NCBI GenBank assembly: GCA_009741485.1
Contig: CM019214.1
Coordinates: forward strand, 24,450,329 to 24,514,328
Direction: 5' to 3'
DNA from: Malurus cyaneus samueli
Taxonomy: Eukaryota > Chordata > Aves > Passeriformes > Maluridae
DNA: 64,000 nucleotides
In this document: positions 26,501-38,500 of the stretch, one piece after another
Layout: each line of letters starts with the position of its first letter
How positions within the stretch are numbered: position 1 is the stretch's first letter
Made by a program: the position numbers and the translations under genes
Notes under the pieces: generated by a model
Told to the model about the DNA's origin: nothing
Database searches by the model: none
The model's input: the letters and a program-made list of their open reading frames with translations, nothing else

Positions 26501-29500
26501 CTAAGGGACATTTGTATTACCTGTATTTAGGAGAGAGCACTTGTTCAGATACAAGAAGCTTCACAGTGCTGCATAATTTTCATAAAGACTGATTTGCATA
26601 ATTTTCCCCAGGCTTGACAGCCTCTCCTCTGTAACTATATCAGGTCGTGTTGTAAGTGCCTGGTGGAAGCACTTTTATCTTCCCAAAGCATGTGCACACA
26701 TTTATCACACTGCGCTGGCGTCGGGAACGGCGCTCCCAGCCCGAGGTCAGCCAGCAGGAGTGAGCTGATGACAAGATACACAGGTGGAATAACAGGATGA
26801 GGAAGAAGAGTCTCTCTGCATGTACTGACATTAAGGCAGAACAGTGTCCTCAACCCTGGCTCCGTCTGGGTTTTCTGTGTTGCGTTGTATTTTCCTGTTC
26901 ATTCAGTAAAATCTTTCAGGATTACATCCTTTTCTCAAGCGACCTCAGTAAATCAAAGGAAAGGGAAAGCTTTAGGATAGTTACCCAGTGATACCTACAG
27001 ATCCACAGTGTTTAAAGTACTGATTCAGAGATGTATTTTAATTTTTTGTTCCTTTTTAATATGAAAAATGATCTCCCACAAAGAATGCACTCACGCTACA
27101 TAAATTCAAAGCTATCCACTTACTTTTAGCCTTCTATATATACTACTTCAGGCATCTTTGGAAGTAAAATATATTGAGCTGATCATTATAAAACTTTGCT
27201 ATGGCACTGCCATGCTTTGCCCCCCAAAGGTTCAGTACAAAATCCTGCCATCTGATTTAAGCCTTTTTGTGGTAATTAAGGGCCTGAGGATGCTGCATTG
27301 TTTGTTTCTTGTTTGACCGTCATACTGTATGCATTTTGACCACTTTGTGGCATTACTTGTTGTTTGGTACATTTTTTGTCTCAGAATTGTGTTTTATGTT
27401 GGTGTGTTTTTGAAATAGGAAGCCAAGTCTCCTCCAATGTCTCCAATTTGCTCACCTCCTGCTTCTCCATCTACTTACCAGAGAATACCCCTAAGTTATG
27501 GATATGGGAAAGCAAGAAGTGGGCTGGAGCAGCAGCATGGAGGTAGGATAAAAATGTCAATGCACATTGTGTTCAAATATTTTTTCTTTTTTTTTCCCAT
27601 ATCAGAAGTATCCAAATTGTAAATGCAAGTGACAATCAGGCTAATGCCTTTAAAATTCAATTAGACTTGTGTTTTGGAAAATTATTTGATCAATTTATTT
27701 TGACTGTTCAATCCTGTCTTCCTATTCACTTTCTATTAAATTAGATTTATGTGTGACTGCTCACAAATGCTAATGCCTAATCTCTGACAAGACTGTGTGC
27801 AATATACCCCAGTGGCAGAGAGCCTTCAAGTATTGTCAGAGTGCAAGATGGTTTTGGTTTCATTAGAGGGGAAGAAAAGCCTGCTCCCGATTTCAGTAGC
27901 TGCATATTAATTTTCAGATTGGAAGTGAACCTTGCTTTGCAGGAAAGGATAATAATATCTCTGTCTTTGTAACAGAAATAATAATAGGATGAGAGTATAA
28001 AAGCAGTCCCATCGTGTAACTTAGGCAATTCAGACAAAAACAAGGCACGGCATCGATGCTCTGTCCTTCATTTTGATGCCATTAGAGTAGGAGGAAAAAC
28101 ATTCAGATTTTAATAAGGGGCTAATGGGGGGAAGCCAGTTTAGCTGTGGCTTTACAAGCTCCTGTTAATGGTAAAGCACTTGTGCTCTTGTAATTGCAAC
28201 ATGTGTTGAATAAGTTTGTGGCAATAGTGGGCCCTGGTGTATACCATCATCCCTTCTGCTTTTCATTAGTGTGTTTGCAGTGAGTGAGGAGTAAAGCAGG
28301 CTAATCCTTCAGCTTTTGTCCTTATTTAAAAATGTAAGAAAAAAGAGTTATTCAACACTTTGAAACTCAGTACAGCTGTGATAAGAATGTGTTTGACACT
28401 GTAAAGTGGCCTCCACCTGAAAATTGCACTGGTACTGAGTCACAGGCACTCCCCTGCTGCTTAGGTAAACTGCAGTGTGTTCAGAGGTGGGATTAATTCT
28501 GAAATAAGCACACCAGTGAAGGTATTTTCTGGTACAACATATGTCCTGCCCCAGTGAAGAAGACATGTGCCAGGAGCCCACACTGTGGAAAGCAAGGCAT
28601 GGGACATCTGTGGGGATTGGCTGACCCATGTACCTTTGGAGTGCTCTGCTGTTTTCTGGAACTCTGTCCCAGATCTGTCAGTGCTATGAGGGAGCGTATT
28701 GGGTGTTGGCTTGGTTTTTTTTTTTTCCTTCTGAATTTGGTTGCAAATGTAACTTCTGTGAAATTTCTCACGGACTCAGCAGCTATGCAAAGTGAGCAGG
28801 GACAGCAGCATCCAGTCCAGCTGTCAGCTTCTTCCAAAATTATTTAACTGCTCAAACTTTCAAGGTAATAAAGTCTTAGAGGTGCAGAACAATGGTTATG
28901 TTTCAAAAAGGAATTTTTCCCATTTCCCAGAAAAGGAATCTCTCCTATTTTAATCCCACTGGGGATACTTCAGCCAAATGTGTTCTCAGTGGCAGTGAGT
29001 GGTTAACATTTGATGGCCCATGCTGCATCAAGTGCCAGGCCCAATGCAAGACCTTCTGGTTCTTCCTGGCCTTTGAGATTGAGACCTTTCCAGTTTACTG
29101 AAGTGCATTCCACAGGGCAGGTGTGTGTAGCACATGTAGAGGAGGTTCTTGTGCCCCAGCACTGGACTGGGCTGCAGATCTGAGCCTGAAACTGGACAGG
29201 GTGTCCTCAAGGGCAGCCCTTTGCACTTCAGCCATGACCATGTACCTTTTTCCTTTGTAGTTTTGGAAGATTTTCATGCTAGCAAACACACAGTAGTGTG
29301 GCTTCATGCTTAAATCTCATCTCTGAGGGCATCTAAATGTTTCCCACCTTCTACTCTCCTCTTTTTTTTTTTTTTTTTTTTCTAATCTGAAATTAACAGT
29401 TACTTGTACAGGAATAAAAATAGATACCAATGCAGGATAAGACCCCTTAGGAAAACAAGGGGGTTCGGGGTGTAATTTTTAAAGTCTTCCTGACTACAAA

Positions 29501-32500
29501 ATTTTTAAGATTTCTTGGTCTCCTTTTTCATCATGAGTCTCTGAGACTATCAAATGCAGACTTTGTAATGGTAAAATTTAAATAGGCTGGCAGCAGTTCT
29601 CAACTCTCTAAAGGTTTGCAAGTGAGTTGCCTTTTTGTTTGCATACTTGCCCTATTTTTAAAACATTGTTCCTGAATATGCTGTTTCACTGCTTACTATA
29701 TTTGCTGCAGTGGAGCCTGAGTCACTTATTTTAGCAACAGAAGAAGTAATTGTTACTTTTCTTCACTAACTTTACTCCAAATAGTGCAAAGCGGTGAGTC
29801 CTCTTTTTGATTTTCCACAGAAATAAAGGAAGGGAGGGGAAGAGTATATGGAAAAGTAATGATCTGCTATTTGATAGCATTGTCAAAACATATTTTTGTG
29901 CAGCTCAGTTGAATTATTTCTTCTTGCTTAAAATAGATCTTGTGCTGTATGTGGCTATAAATGTATAAAATGTGTAAATGCATGGGTAGCCTATATAAAT
30001 ATATATTTAAACAGGATGAACAGTGATTTCTGTTTTCTAGTAGTATATAACTGACAGTGTCTCAGAAATGTCTGAAGAAAAATGATGCACTGTTCAAGAC
30101 AAGTATGTGGCTGGAATTTTGTTGCATAAGACAAAATGAACTTTGATACTGTGATACCAGGTTCACTTGGTAGATGTTGACAAAATGGACTTTGATGCTC
30201 TGATAAAATGTTCACAAGCTACAGTTTTCATCTTGTGATGTTTAATAATTTCCTTTCGCCTAGCAATATTTTTTGTTATCCTGTCACTTATATATTTAAT
30301 TTTAAATGTCTAATGTAGCTCCTTATGAGGTCAGACACTGTACTCACCAGCAAGATGGACCATCATCAGGGAACTATGGAGCCAAATCTGCACTCCCCTG
30401 TTCAACTCCTAACCGGGTAATGAACTGCATATTTTTCTTTTGTAGTGCTGCTGACAAAACAATAGAGAATTTTTTTTAAAAGGGATAAGAATTCTCACTT
30501 TGAAAGTGAAAAGTGTTTCCCATGGTATTTCTAGACCAGAGACAGAAGTGTGCTCTTTTAGTATATGAGGAAAAAAAAGCTGATGGGATGGAGAAATTAA
30601 AATAAATAATCTAATTAAGTTGCTAAAGATAAGTGAAAGTAAATAATTTTCATTTAAAGTACATGAGATTTCACAGAGATTCCTTCTTGGTTTAGATTGC
30701 TATCTGGAACACATGTACAGTATTTATGGCTAACATTCTGTGTATTTCGGTTTTCACCCTAGTTAGTTAAATTGCACCTTAAACAAAATAAATTGATTTC
30801 TGGGCATTTGTTTGTTTTTATGAAAATAGGTCTTATATTTTCCTGCTGGTTACAAAAGCAGATCTTTCCTGTGTTCCAGTGTGCCTGCTGTGCATTTATT
30901 ATGCAAACAAATAGTTTGCCCTAAGGAAGGGCGAAGCTCTCTTAAGCAAGAAATTTTCCTAAATCCTTTAGAGTCAGAGACTTCAACTTTTCCTGAGTGC
31001 TTAGCACCTCACACCCACTATAAAATGTCACCTGAGCCTCCAGAAAAGATCTACAGGTTGTGTCACATAATTTGTGCTAACTTGAAATGAAATTGAGTGC
31101 ATTTGTGTAGCACTTTGAAATGAAAATTAATTGACAGCTTTATGATGTTGCCTGCTTCAGGGATCTTTTGATGTATTTTAGAGCTGGTGTTTTGCATTTG
31201 ATTCTTGGGAAGTAGACAGGTGTGTCAGAGGAAGGGTTTCACAACTGATTGTTGTTCATTCTTGCCCTCTCCTTTTAAGACTGTTATCATCCAGGCTTAA
31301 ATATTGAATAGTAATTTATTAAAAATTTTAATAAAGACACCAGCTGTACTGGCCCTCTTGTAGATACCTCCATCCAACCTGCAAAAGGTACAGGCCTCCC
31401 TTAAACAAGTTAATCAGAGAGCAAAGACACAGCAAAGATATAATTGGATTAAATACCATTGCCTCCAGAATATTCCTTTACCCAAAGGAGGATTTTTACA
31501 TAAATCTAGGGAAGTGACAGAAGTTTAAGAAGGTCTCTAGGGCCTTTTGTATCTCCCTGACTTGGCATAATGAGTGCTGAGTTACTGGGGTGAGCAGGGG
31601 TCCAGAAGTGGGATGTCTCCATAGTTACAGCACCAGTCCTAGATTAAATATGTAGTTCCATAACAAAGATAAATTTTCATGCATAAGTTGCATAAATGCA
31701 GCTTTAGGTCCTTTACTGGTCTATCCACTTGAGGTGCAGTTCAGGGTTTTAAAGCATGGCAGCCAAAGTGGACCCCCAAAACTAATCTAGAGGTAATAAA
31801 GTATTACATGGACTTTTAGTGATCAGCAGATTTCCTTTTCCTTTGAGCTTTGGTCATGTAAAACTTCCTTGAATTGCTGGGGTAAAGATACCTAATAAAA
31901 ACCTCAGTTTTAACAGGTGAATAGTGGTTGGTCATCAGTGTGGCCATTTCTGCTTCTTGGCTTCTGAAAATTTGTCTCTGCTAAACAGAAGAGTGTGGCT
32001 CTGGTTTCTTGAGATTTCCAATGTGCCCTTCTGCTCCTCTCCCTGTGGCTGGTGCCAGTGTCCCTCCCTTCAGTCTCTTTCAGTGGAGCGGGAGCAGCAG
32101 GACAGCAGCACCCAGTACTCAGATGACCCTTGGAGGATAACGGAGGAGCAGCGAGATTACTACATCAACCAGTTCAGGTCCCTGCAGCCCGACCTGAACG
32201 CCTTTATTTCAGGTAATTTTTACCAAACATTGTGCACATCGAGTAGGGGGACCAGGCTGGGAGATGAGAATGTTAAGTAAATAAACTCTTTTTCCTCTCT
32301 GGCAGTGCATTTGTAAGAGTTATTGTGTTTTCTTTTTAAATGCAGACTATTCAATTCAATACTGTGGTCCTTATATTTTCTCCTAAATATTCTGATTTTA
32401 GAGAAATGATGGCATCTAAGGGAGTTTGGTAAAAATGAAAATGAGCTCTCTGTATTTGATGTGCCATATTTGTGGATCACACCTGCAGTGTATATTGAGT

Positions 32501-35500
32501 TGAAAAAACTCTGAGGGTTGTGCTGGCTTATCCAGCAGAACTGTGGCAGTGTCCCTGTGATGACACTGAAGCATGAAGTTTGCTGCCCTGTGCGGTCAAG
32601 CCTGAGGGTTTATGGTTCTGGGGGACTGAGATTTTGACCTTTAGGTAATTAGAAACCAGTCCTGGAGAGCACACATGTGGTGCAAGTATTGTTGAGAGCA
32701 GACTGAGATGGCTGTGGTCATGCTCAGATTTCCATCCTGAATAGAAGGTGCAGGCTGTTTGTGAGAGACTGCACAACTCACTGTGTACAGACAGTTGGTC
32801 TGGCAAGGACCCTGTCACAGGTTATAAACTGAGGGTGTTGTAATGAGCCCTGCTGTGTCACCCAGCCCTGCTGGGTTCAAGAGGCTTGGATCCAGCCAAA
32901 AGTTTAAAGAAACGACCTGCTGCTAACTGAAATTAGTGCTCCAACAGTTCTTCATCTCAGTTAAGTGTTCTTCATGCAGTTTGCTTCAACAAACAAATGG
33001 TTGTTCAGCACTGGTTCTTTCCCCAATGGCTGCCCAAGGGAAGGAGGATTATTGTGCCAGAAGTTTTTTCTGTTTCCTTATCATTTGTAAGCCTTTACCC
33101 AGGAAGGGCCTCCAGGGTACCCCTGACAGCCAGTGCATATGAGATGGTGAAGAAGTGGATTTGTTAACTAGGAGAAGAATGAGAAGGGCTGTGGTGGCAG
33201 GGCCAGTGAGGATGGAGCCAGCAGCAGGACAGGAGCTGTGTGCTGTCTGAATCTTCTGCAGTTTGTTTTTTCTTTTTTTTTTTCTCCTCCTTGAAATTTT
33301 CACTGCAGGGCAAAGTCATGGTTGGAGCAGCATCTTGGGCAAGCAGTGCAGATCTCAAAGCACTGTACTGCCATACACATGAGTTCTGGGTGAAGCAGGG
33401 CCGTTTGTGTCTGTTATTTCATCATTGGTGACATTCTTATTATGCAGGTTAGAGTTGCTAGTACTAAAGTGGGTTTCCCTTTATTTATTTTTCCCATATG
33501 GAGGGAATGGAGAAACGAGGTCAACAGCTCTGTCTGGCTTTCTCTGTCATTTACTCAGAAGGAGACAAATGGTCCAACATCTATAGCAGCATCTGATTAA
33601 TCTGAGCATCTTTCAGACGTGAATTAACCGTCTGCTTCTGGCACAGCAGGCCTGGTAAAAGAGAAGAATTTGGAGAATTAATTTCCAATGGCTGATGAGG
33701 CATGCTTTCCCAACAGGTTCCGTAGCAAAGAATTTCTTCACAAAATCAAAGCTGCCCATCCCAGAACTTTCTCACATCTGGTGAGTACTGTAATAGTGTT
33801 GGGGATGCATGTCATGTTTTTTTTAAAAGACGCTTAATTCAAGAATTCTTGTTAAATTTTAAAAGTGTCTTCAATTATAATTATTGCTCTTATCTCCAGA
33901 ATCACTTTGAGGTCCAAGCAGCAGGGTGCTCATTGATCTTCCTGACACACTTGTTTTTTGGAGAGATGTTTGCCTGCTCAGCAGGACTGGGAAGGTTTGA
34001 ACAGTGACATAGCTGAGAGCTGTTCTTTAGTATATTGTGAGCAGCATCATCAGCTCAACTGACTGGTATTTTTCATGAAATGACACAGAGGAGAAGCGCC
34101 TCTGGAATGTTTTAGATGTGCTGTTGGTTTTATGTTTCTGTCTCTGTTCTGTCAGAGGAGGCCTAATTAAACAACTACATAATTCATTAGTGCTTTTCTA
34201 ATGAACCAGTGCACTTACTTTTAATGAGCTTATTGAGAAACAATTGCGGATGGAACTGTACATGATTTTGACAAGAATTCTATTATATTTTGATAAACAA
34301 CATGGTGCTTTTTAATTTGTTGTCATCCTTGCATCTCTGATAGGAGGAACAAACAGTTTTAAACATGGATCAGAAATGCTGATAGTGATTTTATTTTCAT
34401 ATATGCTTTTATGAAGAGAGATGAGAAGAAAAGCTCGCAAGAGCCTAAACATCTGTCAGGGTCAAAGGATATGTCTGGAATCTTTTCAAAGCGGATTGTC
34501 AGTTGTGAAAATAAAAAAAAAAAAAGAAGAAACATAGTGCTGGGGGAAGTGAATATTGGAATTTAAGATTACTTAAAAAGAATGGATTAACCTAATATGT
34601 TAGCAAAACAGATTTTATTTCTATAGCTGACACGACTTGTCCTCAATGCAGAATTTCAAGAAAAGTGTTCCTTTCTGGTAGATAATTGTAATTTTGTGGC
34701 AATGTGATTTATCCAGTCTTGTAGCTGTGTTACATGTTTTTCAGTCCTTATCACTCTACCCTTAACAGCTTGAGAAATGCTTGTTACTTTTAAAGAGTAA
34801 GAAATTGTATTTATTTTAGATCATGTGCCCAAGATAAAATATTTCCCAATTTTTGCAAAGAGTTAATTTAAAAAATTGAATTATTGAATTTTTGAAGTTC
34901 AGCTTTAGTGTTTGCGAATTGTGCTACAATTAGAGGGAACCACTTAGTGAGAAATTAACAATATTTAAACTTGTCAATAGCATTAATTTTGCTCGTTTTT
35001 TAAGGTTAGTCAATGGTGCTAAGTAACCATTGCTAAAGTCCATGTTTGACTTTTTCTGCTTGAACTGTTTTAAAATCCTGCATGGATTATCCAAAAATGC
35101 TTCCAACCTTAGGAAGGTTCATTTCACCCTTGAAACAATGTGCACTTGCAGCTCAGAAGGCCAACTGCATCCTGGGCTGCATCCGAAGAGTGTCACCAGC
35201 AGGGCAAGGGAAGGGATTGTGCCCCTCTGCCCTGCTCTGGTGAGACCCCACCTGCAGTGCTGCATCCAGCGCTGGGGTCTGCAGCATAAGAAGGACGTGG
35301 ACCTGTGGAAAAAGTCCAGAGGAGGCCCACTAAGTTGATCACAGGGCTGGAGCACCTCTCCTGTGAAAACAGGCTGAGAGACTTCGGACTGTTCAGCCTG
35401 AAGAAGAGAAGGGTCTGGGAAATCTTCTAGAAGCCTTGCCTCTAGAGCTGGAAAGGGATTTTTCCAAAGGGCATGCAGTGATTGGACAAGGGGGATTGGC

Positions 35501-38500
35501 TGTAAGCTAAAGCAGGGCAGGTTTAGGTTGGCTATTAGGAAGGAATTCTTCACTATTGGGTTATGAGGCATTAGAACAGATTGCCTAAAGATGCTGTGGA
35601 GTCCCCATCCCCAGAAGTGTTCATGGCCAGGCTGGATGGGGCTTTGAGTAACCTGGTTTAGTGTGAGGTCCCCTAACCCCTGGCTGGGGACCTGGAACTA
35701 GATGATCTTTGAGGTCCTTTCTAACCCAAATCACCCTATGATTTTGTAAGTATAGGTTATGGATTTTACATTCTAATATACACATACCATCATATTCAAC
35801 AACATGATGTATTAAAGAAATCTACTTTACTGAAAAAGAAAGAAGTGACAGGCCAATGTTAGAAAATCATCTTGCTTCATCTTCCCTGCGACAAATGTGC
35901 AAGTCAAGATCAAGTACATGTGACAGAGATGCTTGTCTTGTGTTAAAATATCTCTTCTCAGAGTTGCAGTTTTGCAGTTTTGCAGAGTTGCAGTTTTGTC
36001 TCCTCTATGATGACACACATCTATTTCCCTGATGTAACAGCCTGGAAAACCTGTGCCTATTTTACCCACAGGGAGCTGAGTGATGTGGACTGTGATGGGG
36101 AGCTGACACTCGCCGAGTTTTGTGCTGCTTTCCACCTTGTGGTTGCGAGGAAGAATGGTTACCAGCTGCCTGAGACGCTGCCAGAGACGCTGCTGCCCGA
36201 CTACCTGCAAGCAGGTAAAGTTCCTGTGGCACCTCATGTCCCTATGGCCATCTCAGCAATCCAATATGTGTGTTAGACAGGTTCACTTTCCCTCCAGGAA
36301 TGGGTTCTCTGCTGTGTAATGGTTCTCCAGCTGTGTTTGAGGCGTGTGTTTTCAGTTGAGCTTATGAGATGATTGCTGGAGAATATTTTAAAGCATGAGG
36401 ATAGGGATGGAGAGTGTGGCTGTTACCTCTCTCATTGTCTGCCCCTTTGCTCCATTAGGTGTCAGGACAGCTAAAGAGGCAGATGAGTCCCTGTAAAGCA
36501 AAGGGAATCCAGCAATGGCTTTAAACTGAAAGGACAAGTTTCACATCAGATTTTAGGAAAAGATTGTTTACTATGAGGGCAATGAATCACTGGAACAGGT
36601 TGCCCAGGGCAGCTGTGGATGCTCCATGCCTGAAAGTGTTCAAGGTCTGGAGCAACCTGGTCTAGTGGAATTTGTCCCTGCCCATGGTAGGGGAGGTTGG
36701 AACTAAATGATCTTTAAATTCTCTTCCAATCCAAACCATTCTATGAATCTATGATACAGCTTTTAGTTATTTTGATGGTTTTTCCTTAAAGTATCTGTCT
36801 CTTGATTTGTTAAAAACAATACTGGACTGCATTAAAACTTAATATGCTAGTGTATTTTGGGAGATGGAGATACTGGTTATATCAAAGGTTGAATTTTTTT
36901 GTAATTTATTTTATGTAATCCACAGATTCTTCTATGGGTAGTTTGCATTAATGACAGGAGGATTACAACAATTTGTTTAGCACAGTAATGAATTAATCCA
37001 GAATATAGCATACCTCAGTAACAATGTGCAGTGAAAGACCTGCCCTTTCATTTGTTCTCTTCAGTTATGTCTCTTTTAATTATAAATGAACGTTGAAACA
37101 TATACTGTTACATCTAAAAAATGTGCATGACTCTCGAGGGCAAGGAGGATTAATCACAGATGATAATTACAGTGCTAAGGGATAATATTTAAGACCTAAT
37201 AAAATCTCCATTAAATTTGATGACACTGAATATATTAAAAGGCAGGAAAAGAACAAATCAAGCTGCAGTTAGAAAAATTAAATGTTGACCCTGTATCAGA
37301 TTTGTGAAATAATTTCTGATGGAGTCATGTTCCCTGTAATCCACTATATTCATATCCAAAGCAATGAGCTCCTGGAAAACCTGCACTTCCAAATCTTCAT
37401 CACTTTTAGTCTCTCTAATTACATTCCCCTGTCATAATTACAACTCCCCTTTTACCCCCAGGACAACCATTTTGATGCCTGGTCTCATGATAAATTTTCA
37501 CCACTGCTTTCATGCCTGGTCTCATGATAAATTGGTTTGTAAACTCATCCATGCCAGTTCTTCTTGGTGTATCTTCACATTGAGCCTTTTTGGGTAAAAC
37601 TGTGATGGAAATAACTGTAGTAGCAGGGAATCATTATGTCACTGGGAGAAATAGCATGGTAAGCTGCAGTTGTTCCCTGGGAGTCCTCTTTTTCCTTCTA
37701 TGTCCATTTCAACCCTTAGTTCTACCATTTTCTTACATGATTATTGTTTCATGCTGTTGAATAAAACCAAGCATTTCAAGCAAATCTACATGGAAGAGGT
37801 GAAAGGACTAATTATTTCTTGTGGGTCCTTTAAATACCCCAGCTAATAAACTAATTCTGGTTAATTGAGGGTCTGAAAATATCTTATGCTTATTCTGCCA
37901 CCTGGTCAGGATTCGTAAGTCTGTCTTTAGGAGGACTTGGCATTAATAAAAAGCAGAACATCTCAGCACCATGTAAGCCTGTGACTCACAGGAAAGCTTA
38001 GAGCCCTTAGTTCTGAAATAAAAGCATTGATAAGTGTGCAAGTGCCTCATGCAGTTACCTAAAATGTCAAAAGCAACTTTCAAGAGAAATCTTGTGGTTT
38101 CACGTTTTCCTAATCTTATTTCTGTGAAATTTAGATTTTTTTTTCTGATTTTTTTTTGCTTCTTAGGACCCCCATGAGCATTACTGAAAACTGTTTTTCA
38201 TTAGGTTTTTGTGTTCATTTCAGAATGAGACATAATTTGGTTCAATTGAAGTATTTGCAGCTGATGACAGTGTTATTAAAGCTTCAAATAAAGTGACTTG
38301 GAGCAAAAAAAAACATTTAAGAATGCATTAATCACACTAGTTTTATGACTTGTACATTACAGCACAACTGCTCCAAATGCTATCCTGGCACAGCTCCATT
38401 GACAATTTGACCCACCACTTTCTTTTTGGAAAGTTTTTATTAAAACTAATTTGCAGAATCTCAAAAGCTGTTTGCCCTGTGTGTAACCCATTGTATTGTA

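Larger units (their letters stand above)
27543..30318 (+). other. REPS2: REPS2 intron 4
   Basis: Intron of 2.8 kb holding a poly-T tract at 29362-29381 and an imperfect direct repeat at 30130-30215. No exon, RNA gene or clear mobile element was seen. Confidence 0.9.
33781..36071 (+). other. REPS2: REPS2 intron 7
   Basis: Intron of 2.3 kb with an AT-rich, homeodomain-site-rich block at about 34140-34340, a CR1 copy at 35115-35745, and short repeats of gttgcagttttgcag at 35960-35998 upstream of the exon 8 acceptor. Confidence 0.9.
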
